64,000 nucleotides of DNA from NCBI GenBank assembly GCA_025738555.1, contig JAOVFP010000003.1:6386001-6450000 (forward strand), in the 5' to 3' direction. The translations under genes were made by a program, and so were the position numbers. The DNA comes from Cyathus striatus (lineage: Eukaryota > Basidiomycota > Agaricomycetes > Agaricales > Nidulariaceae). The first letter of the stretch is position 1. The number at the start of each line of letters is the position of its first letter. Of the stretch, positions 49,057 through 62,961 are shown one piece after another. The notes beneath the pieces were generated by a model that saw only the letters and a list, made by a program, of their open reading frames with translations, was not told where the DNA came from and did no database searches.

Positions 49057-49503
49057 ATAACAGCCAGATTGGGGGTGGTATGATGATTTTGGGTGAGTTT
49101 TGGCCCAGAAACCAAGGGGGAGGCACAGAAATTGGTGTTGAAGCCAAAATGAGCATTGACAGATCCTCTGGCATAAATATACATGTGTTAGACAATGGGT
49201 CTGTGAGTTTAAGTGTTGGTACAGTATTCTGAGTGGGGCATAGAGGCAGGAGAAGCCCAGCAGCATGCATTTCTTCAGGCCAGGTTTTATGTGCCAATGA
49301 AAATATGTGTTCTACATTGGGATATGAGGTATAGAATGTACCATTACCTGTAGACTGAACCATTTGCCTCCATACTAAGTCCTCAGGCAAGGAGATTCCA
49401 TCCTGCCATGAATTACTCAAACCCAAGATAATGTCTCCAACTCTTTGTAAGAGCTTGAATTCAGCATGAGTGACTAGTTATATATCTTGAGGTGTGATTT
49501 TGC

Positions 49504-50480
49504 CAGTAATTTACACTCCCCCAAGAGGTCTGTACAGATCTGTATGGATCTGTACAGACCCGTACAGACCTGTATAGATACCATACAGAATTTATATAGT
49601 AGCTATTATTATTATTAGAGGTGATTATTCTATATGGATTCTGTGTGGATTTATGCATTGCTGCCTTGCCACACATGTCAAGTGTAACCCTAGGTGAAAA
49701 GTGTCACACTATACAAAATCCATGATACACTCAATATATAGTATCATTCTCAATGCACAGTATCACACTTAATGTATAGTGTCACACTCAACACTTAGTG
49801 TCACACTCAATGTTTAGTATCACGCTTAGTCACACTCAACACCTAGTGTCACACTCAACGCTTAGTGTCACACTTAATGCATAGTGTCATGTTTAATGTA
49901 TAGTATCACACTCAACACTTAGTGTCACACTCAATGCTTAGTGTCACACTCAACACTTAGTGTCACGCTTAGTCACACTCAACACCTAGTGTCACACTTA
50001 ATGCATAGTATCATGCTTAATGCATAGTGTCACATTTAATGTATAGTGTCACACTCAACACCTAGTGTCACGCTTATAGTGTCACATTTAACATATAGTG
50101 TCACACTCAACACCTAGTGTCACGCTTATAGTATCACATTTAATGTATAGTGTCACACTCAACATCTAGTATCACACTCAACACCTAGTATCACACTCAA
50201 CACCTAGTGTTATGCTTAATGCAGAGTGTCACATGCAAGGAAATAAGTATAATAAAATTCTGTACAGATTCTGTACAGATTTTCAGGTCTGTAATGTGGA
50301 ATTCTGAGGAATTCTGCATAATCTGTATGGAATTTTCGGAATCTGTGCAGAATCTGTACAGACCCAAAAAAACCTCTGCCAAAATGAAAAAAATCTGTGC
50401 AGATTCTACATGGATTCCGAAAATTCCGTATGGATTCCATGCAGATCCATACAGAACACATGGCTAAGTGTAAAGAGCTT
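49504..50480. mobile_element. M3: small TIR element, 8-bp target duplication GATTTTGC
   Basis: GATTTTGC occurs at 49,496-49,503 and 50,481-50,488. The left end is CAGTAATTTACACTCCCCC. The complement of the right end is AAGCTCTTTACACTTAGCC. Sub-terminal TCTGTACAGA palindromes are present on both sides (49,530-49,585; 50,255-50,445). The centre (49,690-50,240) is a tandem array of TAGTGTCACACTCAACAC-like units. M0 (14,250-14,760) shares both repeat types and the right terminus. No coding capacity. Confidence 0.88.
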
Positions 50481-51989
50481 GATTTTGCTGAGTTTTGGTA
50501 TTATTCTATTATGGTCATGGTCAAGAAGAATGATGAGGTGATCTGCAAAGTTGTTTGCAGGGTCCACATGAGTGATGTCATTATTGAGTCATCAGTTGCC
50601 AGAGAAAGTGCAAAAATTCAGAAATTCTGGAAGGAGGGAGAGCATGGAATGGATTGAGATGAGCTGGGACAAGGGAAGAATGAAAAGAGGCATCATCATG
50701 TGGGTTGGTGAAGTCCTGAGTATGATAGTACTGAGAGATTGCCTTCTATTGGAGATCTGTCCACATTGAGAGGTTCAATTCCCATGGTTGATTGTGCTCA
50801 AGTTCTGGCTCTGGATAGAAAGTTATGTGCACATGTCCAAATAATTCTGCATGTCTGCATGTCTCACTATTGTGAACAGAGAGTTTGGCATTCATAGTGA
50901 TGAATTCCTCAATGAGATTTGAGTGAATATCATGTCTGCAGCCCAAATATACAGTGGATGGAGTGGAAAGGGTCCTGGGCCTAATGAAAACAGGCATTTC
51001 CTAATCTGATCAGCTCTGAGCCACATTGACACTGTCCCTGATGATTTCAAAAGGGGTCCTGTTGCCAATAGCTCCATTAACAGGGCCACATCACTTGGTG
51101 GCAGTTCCGTTGCCAAGTACCAAGGGGTTGTCATTGAGTAACATGATAGGCATTCTGGTGGATGGCTGGCTGAGGAATGTATAAGGTGGGTGATACTGGT
51201 GTGGCTTGAGTGCTGGTGGTACTAGGAGTAACTTTCTGAATTTTCTGTGGTCCCTATGTCATATTTTTCTATTTAAATCTTTTTCCAATTTTTCCTTTAG
51301 AAGTGCATGTCTCAATTTTTCCAACCAAATTTCTGTGTGACCATCTGTGTCAGGTGGTTCTGATGACATGATGTCATTGTATGAATTTTCAGAGTGGGAC
51401 CATGATTTTAGTAATCCATTGTTCTTAAGACCATCATGGAAACTTTGCTGTCATTATTCCACTTTTTTCATTGTTTCACAGTAAAATCATTGTTGTAATT
51501 TCAAAGAATTATTAAAATAGATTTCTGCATTGTCATTGGATGAGCTATAATTAGCCTCATTGTGGTCAGGTGGCTCAAAGACAATGATTTTCCAATTACA
51601 AGAATTGTTTAATTCAATTCTTGCATTGTTTTCCAAGGGAATAATGCCGATATTTTCTGCTGATGTAAGCAAAATTGCAACTGGCTGATCTGGTCCAGAA
51701 ATTAAGGTTGGTGATGAAAAATGGTCCATTACTATATCCCTTTCTTCTAACCTACATGCTTCTGGTGATGTAATAGGAGTGACCAATGAATTATCCTGAG
51801 GCTGGTAATGTGAAATAGGTGATACTTTGTCTGTGATAACTGCATATGCCTGCATTCTGAATGTCCTGACAAAATTTTCTTTCTGCAGTGCACATATTTC
51901 ATACTGTCTACCACCAGGATGAGGATCAGTAATGTGAATATATGTTTCATTATCACATTCTTCAATGGATACTTTGTGACCTCTTTGTC

Positions 51990-52300
51990 AAGGAGTATCA
52001 GCCAATTTGATCATGAAAAGCCCTGGATTTTTTGATCACCATAATCATAAAAGCCAGGGCTTTCATAGGTCATTTCAAGCATGTACTCATTTATTGTTAC
52101 CACTAATGATTTTGGAGGTGATCATAGGTGATCATAGGTCATTTCAAGCACATATTCACTTATTATTACTACTAAACATTCTGGAGGTGATCAATAGTGA
52201 TCATAGATCATTTCAAGCATATATTCACTTATTATTACTACTAATCATTCTGGAGGTGATCATAGGTGATCATGCTTTATTTTCAAGTGCATATTAGCTT
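51990..52300 (+). mobile_element. F3: end of another F1-type element
   Basis: GTATCAGCCAATTTGATCA near 51,995 resembles the complement of the F1 right terminus (GTGTCAGCCAATGATTATC). It is followed by an inner AAAGCCAGGGCTTT region and by tandem units with GGTGATCATAGGTGATCATA (52,110-52,275). This is the same pattern of terminus plus TGATCA-rich repeats. It interrupts the minus-strand frame that lies just before it. The other end was not found. Confidence 0.5.
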
Positions 52301-52439
52301 ATTATTGGTACTAATAAATAGTCACATGCCAACAACTTATGTTGTGGTATTGATATAATGGAAAGAAGTACATGAGGCATATATACACATATTCTAAACT
52401 ATACTAGAACTATGTTTGTTGGCATTATTCCTAACTTAC

Positions 52440-52730
52440 TTGATCAAATAGATCTAAATTATCTTCAAATGTTGCATCTTGCTCATCTTCCCAATCTTCT
52501 TCACTATCATCACCAACTTCTTCCTCTGAGCTTTCAGAGCTAAATACAGCATGTGAAGATAAAAGTGCATTTGATGTAATATATTTTTTACTCCAATCTG
52601 GCATGTAGTTGTCTTTTTAGAAAGCAGGTAGCCACCACCCAGTACAGCTCTTAGCTAATATCTTACAAATTGATGCTTGCTTTAAAGCATATGCCTTAAC
52701 ACCTTGTTTTATATTAGAATCAATATTTTT
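52440..52730 (-). pseudogene. Acidic exon fragment, unknown gene
   Basis: On the minus strand a frame reads AYALKQASICKILAKSC, then GWWLPAF, a TAA, then MPDWSKKYITSNALLSSH and an acidic tail (EEEVGDDSEEDWEDEQDA) ending at a GTAAGT donor near 52,440. The donor and composition suggest an exon. The family is not recognised. Confidence 0.35.
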
Positions 52731-53009
52731 TTCATTGTTTCTTGTTTTTCATATGTTTTGATATGCCTTAAAACTATTTAATGGTTAAATCTCCCTATTT
52801 GTCATATAATATTAGCACTCAGTATTAGTAATGCACATCATGAGTACAAGGGTTGGGATGAGTCCCGAGTTGCCAATCAAAGTGTTCTATTTTGAATACA
52901 TTACTAAGGGAATGGGACATCTGAGAGCTGGGGTTGAGTCCTGCACTGCCAGCCGAAATATCTAATTGATATATACTAAAGGAAATACAGTACTTTCCGC
53001 ACACCCACC

Positions 53010-53460
53010 TATACACATGTACTCCACGTGTAGTACACATTTCCATGTGAAGTCCACATGAAATCCACATATCTGGAAAAAAGTACACATTTTCCATGTG
53101 TAATTCACATGGAACCATGTGGAGTACACATGGATTCCACCTTTCTTATAACTTGATGAAAATGACAGTTGAAAGGTGTACTTAAGGTGTACTTCATGTG
53201 TACTTTTCCATGTGAATTCCATGTGGACTACACATGGAATCCTTAAAATTTGTAATGATTCATGTGGAATCCACATGGAATCCACATAAATTCCACATGC
53301 ATTTAAATATGTTGTGCCACATAACTTCAAGGTTAAGTTCACATGAAGTTCAGGTGTATTACATGTGAAATCCACATGTATTCCACATGTATTTAAATAC
53401 ATTTTGCCACATAACTTTAAGGTTAAGTTCACATGAAGTTCTGATGTATTACATGTGAAA
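53010..53460. repeat. K2 left sub-terminal repeats
   Basis: Many copies of TCCACATGGAAT, CCATGTGAA and ACATGTGAAATCCACATG. The same motif is found in 61,110-61,435 at the other end of K2, and is different from the sub-terminal motif of K1 or K3. Confidence 0.8.
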
Positions 53461-53728
53461 TTAACCCTGAAAAATATATAAACATTAATTCATGAACAGA
53501 TTGGTTTAAAAACTAAACTAAATACACCAATACAATCTTATTTATAAACTGAATCACATACTATATACATGTTATATAGCTAAATTTATCTGAAAGAAGT
53601 CTTGACTAGCTTTGAGACTGGAGTATATACATCAATTACAGCTTTATAATGACTTTACATGCAAGTAGAAATAAAGCTATTAAGAGACTAGTTTGGAAAG
53701 TGGGTTGCATACAAAAGGCATTTAGTAT

Positions 53729-56700
53729 TTACTCATCATCTTCTACAATATCATCACTAATCTTTACCCACTTTTTGCTATGCTTCTGAAGAATACATTG
53801 AGTATGATAAAAAAGTACTGTATGTAAAAACCAGTTGAAGTTTGATGGAGTCATTCTCTTTAGAATAGACTCAAATCCAGCAAGCCATGCATTTAACTGC
53901 TCACATGCCTATATAAATTAATTAAATATTGATTGTTATGCAAAAAAAATAAGTTACTTGCCTGTGTATTAAAAGCACGTTTGTAATATGGTGTACCATC
54001 ATTATCATAGTCAATAACAACCAAGTTTGGTGCTGATCCATCACGTGGTGCTGGGTTACAGTATTCTTGACACAACCTATCAGAGGCTTTATGGTTATTA
54101 TAATGATAGCTATCAACAACAAATCGACTGGTTTCTAATAATTCATGATATTCTTCTTGATTTGCCACAGTGTGCAATACAACACAAGCTTTATCAATAC
54201 AAAAATATGCTGGGCGAGACTCTGGTGTTGGATAAACATTATTTATAAACCCCAAAATCTCTGTAGGAGACTCAGATTTCATGAATTTGGACCAAGCAAT
54301 TACTACTCCACATGGTGCACAGAGAGTTTCAACACAGTAGGATTTTGAAGGTTTAAAGTATGTCTTATGTCTTTCTGTTGGCTCTTCATGAGGTTCATCA
54401 TGGGCAAATACATTATTTGTAGTACTTGGCTGCCATGGCTGTCTATCTCTTGTTTGTAAAGCTCTTCGGAGACCTGCCAATCCTGAAGAACTTGAGTTTG
54501 ACTTATGCTTGTTCCATAAATTTTGATGTGTTTCACAGGCCTGTGTACCTTTATTTTTGGGATATGCACCCTTTGACATGGCATTTTGCACCATACATAA
54601 TAGTATGAAGTCCACAAAATACTCCACCTCGATGATTTTGTAGCTCAGCAATACAGCCTTCCCAAGCACAATGCTACAGATGCATGTTAGTGTAAATATA
54701 TAAATTAAAGAAATTAACACACTGTTGTTTCCATTATGACTCCATCAATAACAACCATTTTCACTGGAGAAAAATTTTCTTCATTTGTATCTAAAGACTG
54801 CTCAGGAGTAGTGGAAGCTGGATCTGAATGAATTCCAGAAGGAATTACATCTGCAGTTGTTTTATATTTGTGGGTACATTCTGAGCAACTATGCTCAGTA
54901 GCAGGATATATATTACCATTGGACCTAAGCTTATCATATGCATTCCTTGTAATGTCTTTAACTGCAAGGCCATCATCAATAACAAAATTTGATTTTGAGG
55001 ATTCAGCTACTGTTCTCAAAGACTCCTCTATAAATGTACACCAAATCTGTCTGTGACTAACTTCTTTTGTATCTCCATAAGAATTACTCCAAAACTCAGC
55101 AAATGCAGATGTAGAAGCATGAAAGCTATAGATTGCATTTAATACAGATCTTGAGAATATGCGATCAACCCATAGAGTTTTACCAATTTTTATGTACTTT
55201 GCATTATTAAGATAGACTTTCTGAACAGGATTTGAAGATATTTTGTGTCTCTCATGATCAGCATAATATATTGTTTTACAGTTTGAGCAGATTCCAGAAA
55301 GTATATAGGCATGATTATTAATCTCAGTCCTACTGATCAATGTTACACATAGTATATCTTCATATTTTGATGAAAGTTTAATATTTTTGTTATTGCATTT
55401 ACTTCCAGCACAACTGACAGAAGCTGGACATATCATTTTTATAGACTGTATTTTATTGAGAGAAACAGGTTAAGATATTTAACAAGTCTTCCATGATCAT
55501 CATATGATGTTAGTTTCAGAATTTTACTAAATTTGTTTAGCTTCTTTCCAAGGTTCAAAGCAACTGCATTTTTATTATTAACATTCCAGAAACCAGGTGT
55601 TATTTCACTCTCTTTGAAAAGATGCTTTGATTTGTCACCAAGCTCATGTATAACTGCATAGCTTAAAGATTGTATCCAAGCTGAGATTAAACTTTTTCTT
55701 TCAAATTCATTTTCAGGATGCTGTTGTCTTTGGTGTAAATTCAGTAACTCTGTATTGCTTGTCATTGTGAATAACAGCATAAGAACAGTTGAAAGTGATA
55801 TATTTGGGCCAAAGTTGCATTCTATAAAGTTGGAAAAGGTTTTGAAATGGATTTTAGGAAAAGACTGTTCATTTGAACTTGCAGCTGCCATGGGTAGAAA
55901 AGATAGCAGACATAATATAGCAACACCTCTCAGATTGGAGAATCCAGACTTATAAAGTGAAGTCCACAGATAAATATATTTGTAGTCCAGTGTCAAGCAC
56001 AGCAGCATAGAGAGAATTTTCAAACTTAAACAATTTTTCTGAATAAAAGATCGAGAAATCAAAGAAATCATAGGGAGAATTTTCCAAAATAGAGGAGACT
56101 GTTGAAGAAGAGGGCCATATAGCAGACATAGAAGACAAAAAAAAGAGAAACTAAAAGTACAGTTATAGAAAGACCAAAGTCAAAAAACAAAAAAATTGTT
56201 AAATCACTTACTTATTGGTGGTGCTCTTGTTACTACCACCTTTACCACTATCACCCCTGCTACCACTACCTTTACTGTTACCACTCTTGCTGCTACCACC
56301 TCTGCTACTACTGTTCTTCTTATTTTTCTGAACTCCAGACTGGTGCTTAACCCATTGTTCCAAATCTGTGCGAGTAAAACCAGATGTCTTCTGAAGTCCC
56401 CAAAGCTCTCTTGTATCCACATCAGTAAGATCCAGATTTTCAAGCCACTGAATCATTTCAGGATACTCAGATACACACCCCATAATGCGTGTCCAATTGT
56501 AGTAAGATGTGTGTCCATGCTTTCCACCTGTGAAAAATGAAACTATTTGCTTCTTATTTGGCTTTCCAACACCTTTTATTTTCATTAGTAAATCATAAAT
56601 CATTAATAAAATATAACAAACTTTGTGGCCAAGGATTTTCATCAGCTTTCATATTTTGAATGAAAGTATGAACTCTTTCAATCTCCTTATGGAACCTCCA

Positions 56701-58563
56701 AGCAAAATGAATATCCCATTTTTCAACACCAATTAAATCAGTGTTTACTTCACAGAAAGTTATGAAGTCCTCTGTGAAGTAATTAAACTCCTCAGAAGAG
56801 CTCTTGTTATCAACCTCTGTGGCTGGAGCAGTTGGAACACTGGTAGAATTTCCCTGATAAGAGGAAACTGAATTAACCTAAAAGAAAGTTAGTACACATT
56901 TTATGCAATAACTAAAAGAAATACCGCAGCTAAATAAACTATATTTTTATTATCCCTGCTACTCCAGTGCACTTCACCTTGTTTATCGACTACTGAATAG
57001 CGCCCCAAAATATTCCATTCCTTACTGGCAGTATCATACATGTACATTCGTCGGTTTTGATCTATAACTTATATTAATAAACATATTTTTAACCAATAAA
57101 TTTATAAGCACTCACTTTTGACAGGTGACATAGGTGTTGCCACTGCCTTCAAAACATTACCAATTTCATATGAAAATGGGACTGAAATAGTTTTTGGAGG
57201 TATCCCAGATTGCTCAGTAGGATTGAAGTCTGGCTCATTCTGGGTCATGTACAGTTGTATAGTTCCACTGACTGGTGAGCGAGAGGGAGTAGTAGGATCA
57301 GCTATATCTGCCCAGTTGTCGATATTTCCAATTGCATTTCCACGTAGTATACCTCCTACTAATTTATAAGAAATTATTCAACCAAAATAATTAGAATATA
57401 CCTGAAACTTTAGATGAACCTTGCAATATTTCTTTAGACCATACTAGACTAGGGCTTCTCATAACAATATCTGAAAACAATGAATAAGCTTTAATTTTTT
57501 AAAATAATTATTGCATACCACTTTTCTTTGTTGGAGTGGTGGGGTTGCTGATAACCATATTTTCATCCTTGTTACCCCCTTTATTTTCCCTTCCCTTCCC
57601 TTTTCCTTTCTGTTTAATAGAGACTGCCCCTTTCTCTATTTCAATTTCCCCTTCCCCTTCCTGTTCTACACCTTCCTCACCTTCCTCACCTTCCTCATCT
57701 TCCTCACCTTCCTCACCTTCCTCACTCTCTCCTCTTCCACTCTCTCCTCTTCCACTCTCTCCTCTTCCACTCTCTCCTCTTCCACTTTCCAAACCACTAT
57801 CAACATACTCCCCACTTCCTTCATCTGCTTCACTGCTCTTCCCACTCTCCTCCTCTTCAACTTTATCGTCCTCTGTGCCAGGACCTTCCTCCTCAGTTAC
57901 CACTTTACTGTCATCTCCTTCTTCAATTGTGTCGATATTATAATCAATCTCAGAAGGTGTTCAGCTCGAAGCAGGACTCTCAGCTGGAGTGGGAGCTTTT
58001 GGCTTAGCTGTGGACTCAGTAGCCTTAGGTTTAGGTTTAACTGCAGACTTTGTAGCCTTGGGTGGAGCAACAGACACATGTGCATCTTTCAAGTACTTCA
58101 TGGCACTGTAAAATTGTAAGTAATGGTGTCAATGATGTCACATAACAAAGAATAAAGAGTGTTACTCACCCTGCAATCTGTTTCTCAGCTGTAGCCTTAG
58201 CAGCTTCATCCATCTCATTTTTGTTGGCAGATGTTATCCTAAATGTTGAAAACAGTGAGACAGTAAGAGCTGGGGAGTACATGAACAGACAACGAACCTT
58301 CCCTGTACTGCTTGCTTCCCTTTCTGTTTCCTACCCCGCACACTTTTTCCACCTCTACCAGATTGTACAGTATCATTGGTTTCTTCTACTGCTGGCTTCT
58401 TGGTAGCAGGCTCTTGTGTGGTATCAACAGTGGACTGAGTGCACTTGTGAGATTTACAGTTGAAAAGGTCTGGGTCTCGAGGTTTCCCACTGCGAGAACG
58501 AGGTGGGGAAACCTGAATGCCAGTATTGTCAGTGTTGGCAGTATTTGCAGTGTTGCTCGACAT
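53729..58563 (-). pseudogene. KDZ-type transposase with CxC5 and CxC6 clusters, decayed copy
   Basis: Same exon order as the K1 gene but strongly diverged. N-terminus from ATG at 58,563 (SPPRSRSGKPRDPDLF); acidic Ser/Gly/Glu exon with four GRGES repeats (57,560-57,900); then GILRGNAIGNIDNWADI (near 57,350), MYMYDTASKEWNILGRY (near 57,040), LDLTDVDTRELWGLQ (near 56,420) and a Lys/Ser/Gly tail. Next a hydrophobic stretch ending AAASSNEQSFP (near 55,880), CxC5-like CSNCKTIYYADHERH (near 55,280), CxC6 (near 54,640), and the core FCIDKACVVL, FVVDSYHYNNH, then ACEQLNAWLAGFE after an intron at 53,911-53,959. Stop TAA at 53,729. Lesions: TGA at 57,961, a probable indel in the poly-A/T run at 56,137-56,144, a frameshift near 55,472 and another near 54,556. 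Confidence 0.85.
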
Positions 58564-58639
58564 TGGTTGTGGTGTAGATAGGTGGATAGGTGGTGGTTGC
58601 GATTAGAGCAGATGCTATTTGCGAGTGACATGCACCACA

Positions 58640-58820
58640 TTCACCAGCGCTCCGTGTCATTTCAAACTCATTGGCAGCCCATCACACTTCAGTGATGTAG
58701 TGCAAATGCAGTGCATTTATCAATATAAAGCAAGGTCTCTACATTTTATGTTCTTGCAAATCATAGTTATAAGACAAAAATTATATTGGCATACAAATAT
58801 ACATGTGTAACTAAACTACT
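58640..58820. other. Short spacer upstream of the K2 gene
   Basis: Region just 5' of the K2 gene start; no TATA-like or other element I can defend. Confidence 0.3.
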
Positions 58821-59050
58821 ATTAAAAAATAGCCACTGCTCGACGCCCAACAAGACGACAGCAGTGGTAGCAGCAGTAGAAGAGGAGGAAGAGGAAGAGG
58901 ACTCCCTCACTCTCCTCTTCCCTCGCTGTTGTCCCCCCCACTTTTATCCCACCTTGCTCTCTTCCTCTCTCGCTGTTCTCCAGCCTCGCTTTCCTCTCCC
59001 ACTTTCCTCCAGCCTCATCCCCCCCTGCTTTCCTCCCACCTCGCTCTCCT

Positions 59051-60330
<1,280 letters not shown>

Positions 60331-60374
60331 GCCGGATGAGCGGTATACATAGCATGACTTACTGTTGTATTCAA

Positions 60375-60475
60375 AGGGTACAATGGCCGAACAGTTAGTT
60401 GTGTCAGCGTAGAACAGTTGTATCATTGATATGCTAGGTCTCAGGTTCGATTACTGCTGTGGACAGATTTTCGCA
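60375..60475 (+). other. tRNA-like segment inside K2
   Basis: ATGGCCGAACAGTTAG resembles the D-arm/A-box of a leucine or serine tRNA. About 45 nt later CTCAGGTTCGATTACTG resembles a T-arm/B-box. Pairing of the stems is incomplete. It follows the GC-rich stretch and precedes the right sub-terminal repeats, the same relative place as the segment at 27,425 in K1. Confidence 0.4.
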
Positions 60476-61109
60476 TTCTATTTCTTTTTTATTATACTAT
60501 CACGTCCTGTTCTATTCCACTAGGGACAAGAACCTCGGAGGAGATAATCTAATAGCGGAGTAACTTGTACAATGTTAGTAGGGTGCGTGGAGATGATGAA
60601 CAAGTACGGGAGTAGTGGAACGTTGGCTTTAACTTGTGTGTTGCACCCCTTGGACATCCAGTTCCGTATTTAGAACAAAGCGGAGTAAGTGGCAAAACAG
60701 CGGAGTTGGCTCAAGGCCCAAGTAGGAGAAAGGGTATAAATGTAGTTGATTTGAAACTGAAGTCTATCTACATTACAGGAGTAGTTTATATAGTAAACTA
60801 CTTTGTCCAAATGTGTATGGAGTAATGCCCATGGGTATGTGGCATCCTAGGGTTAAGTAAACTCCATGAAATGTAGAACATGGTAAACTAGTAGTACGCC
60901 TCTAGATTATAGTCATAGGAGAAATGGCCGCGGCCAGAGAACGAGGTAGTAATATTAAAGGGAAGGAACAAGTAAACATTAGTAAGGAGAGTTCGATATA
61001 TAACAAGTATACATAGTCCGGAGGAAACGTACTAAAAGCGGAGTAAACCCGGAGTTGACTCCAATGGTACAGGGATTGTCACAGATATGACATATACTTA
61101 GTAAGCAAC
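60476..61109. other. K2 right internal region, no gene seen
   Basis: Mixed composition, short frames only. Some AGCGGAGTAA and GGAGTAGT motifs recur between 60,540 and 61,050 but I cannot define a regular array. Confidence 0.4.
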
Positions 61110-61440
61110 AAGTGTAATACTTGCAAGTATTCCATGTGCAATACACCGAGCACCGTAATTCAATTATGAATGTGTAATACATGTGGAATACATATAGTTA
61201 TATGCACTGCATGTGAAATGCACGTGAATTCCACTATATGTTTCCATGTGGAATTCCGCCATTCCACCTATATATATGCACTTCATGTGCAGTTCATGTG
61301 TACTTCATGTGTAAAAAAATTCAAAAATTGTATGGAAATTTTCGAATTTGAATACATCCAAAGCTATGTGAAGTACACATGAACTGCACATGGAGTGCAC
61401 ATGTAAAGGTGGAATACACGTGCATTCCACTTGTAACAGG
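61110..61440. repeat. K2 right sub-terminal repeats
   Basis: Copies of CATGTGGAATACA, CACGTGAATTCCA and CATGTGAAGTACACATG leading into a G-run and GCAAGCGTAAAGTGCTC, mirroring 53,010-53,460. Confidence 0.8.
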
Positions 61441-61553
61441 GGGCAAGCGTAAAGTGCTCAGGAAATACAACCAGATGTGTGTTATCTAATTACTAGAGTC
61501 CAAAAGACTATGTACATGCACCCAGTACTTGATTGAAACTTAGCTAAGGAATG

Positions 61554-62108
61554 TGTTCCGCGTTCCTGTCACATGATCAAACGCGAGGCATTAGAACTGT
61601 TATCTCTGAACCGATTATTGTGGTTACGCATAGACCAGAGCAAGTCATGTGACTTCATACTTGTACTCCGAAATTATCCCGCTGTTTGATCTACCACATG
61701 GAATTCCACATGTATTGTTGCTCCCGCATGGTCAATATGTTGGAAACAACATTATGTCGTCATATAAAGTAGTCTAGAGTAGTTCCTTTCCATATATAGG
61801 TACTGTACAGTTATATTTGTAAAAGATATATAAGGAGGACAGGGATGAGAAGGAAAAGGAAGCAATCCCAGGAGAAATCCTAGGCTTCTTCCACTCTAGG
61901 AGTGTAATAAATTGGAATAGAAACGAATCTGAACAGTACTTGAACCGAGTAATTTCATATTAGAAAGAATATTTAATCTATAGTTTTCTACCTTTATACT
62001 AGTTTATACATTATCTGTGTTTTCTCTCCCTTGAACTTAAAGCCTGTGGTTTGTGATGATTATTTGAGTATTACATAATATATTAGTACTATTTAAATAC
62101 AAATCACA
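61554..62108 (+). repeat. Possible solo LTR or 5' LTR of another retroelement
   Basis: Begins TGTTCCG and ends AATCACA, with a TATATAA-like segment near 61,790-61,830 and a polyadenylation-like AATAAA near 61,905. The sequence just after it (TTCGGTGCATCAG) resembles a retroelement leader. No second copy is in the window, so this is weak. K3 inserted about 100 bp downstream. Confidence 0.3.
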
Positions 62109-62229
62109 AATTCGGTGCATCAGTTTCTCCACCATTTTTCTTTCCACTCATAATATTGAATAATATATCTCATCTCTGCCATATCCATGACATTACATGT
62201 CGCCCATTGCTTCAGTATGTTGCACTCTC

Positions 62230-62600
62230 CCACAGTTATCACTGGACTCTCACTGGACTCTCACTAGACTATCAATAGTCCAGTGAGACTCTCACTACAC
62301 TATCAATAGTCCAGTGAGACTCTCACTGGACTATCGAGACTTCAGTGAGACTCTCACTACACTATCAGTAGTCTCAGTGAGACTATTCTCACTGTATTCT
62401 CACTGTACTCTCACTGTACTCTCACTTTTATAACTGCTGTCAACCTCAAATTTGTATAATCTCACTGTACTCTCACTGTACTCTCACTGTAATTTCAGTT
62501 TCTAAATGCTTTTCAACCTCAAATATGCATATTCTTACTATAATCTCACTGTACTCTCACTGTATTATCAATTTTGAAGCTGCTGTCAATATCAGATATG
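62230..62600. repeat. K3 left sub-terminal repeats
   Basis: Repeated CTCACTGGACTATC, AGTCCAGTGAGACTCTCACT and CTCACTGTACTCTCACTGTA units. A different motif from K1 and K2 in the same position. Confidence 0.8.
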
Positions 62601-62961
62601 TATATAAAGTGAAATATATACATCTTGTTGGAGGGTTTCTAAAGTGATCTTATAACTTATCACTACAATACAACAAATAGTTATCACATTCAGCTATATA
62701 GTTGTGATATAAGTCCATGCACTTGATATAACCTATCAGAGGTGCAATAAAAAATTAAAACAAGATAATAAATGTGAATATGTCCATGCTCTTAACATAA
62801 CAAGTCAGTGGAGCAGATAAAGTTTGTGTTTAAAGATGGGAATTGAGGGAAGTGAGTCATATCAAAGGTGGAAATGAAGTAATAGAAGGAAAGAACTACA
62901 TAGAAGTGGGAGAACATAACTGAAGGGGTTGAAATACAAAAATCAAAAAAATACAAAGCAC

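Larger units (their letters stand above)
43940..51989 (-). pseudogene. Old minus-strand reading frame broken by at least three insertions (F1, M2, M3)
   Basis: Pieces lie at 51,989-50,489, 49,495-49,065, 47,916-47,765 and 44,454-43,940. Ignoring each element and one target copy, the frame continues across the insertion sites. For example PPIWLL joins LSPILFPLPPVSPP across M2, and PPPPTSFPPNLTQ joins CYAQPLYMCSPS across F1. Upstream parts include EECDNETYIHITDPHPGG (near 51,950) and MDHFSSPTLISGPDQPVAIL (near 51,730). A later part is LPEDLVWRQMVQSTGNG (near 49,385). Several in-frame stops (TAA, TAG, TGA) exist between pieces. The composition is Pro/Ser-rich. I do not recognise the family; an older retroelement or a host gene are both possible. 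Confidence 0.5.

Noticed and set aside
48445..49266. Frames of 120-270 codons with repeated GLYLDSTWT
   Set aside because: They are the 11-bp repeat array of M2 read in three frames (33 nt per 11 residues), in a non-coding element.
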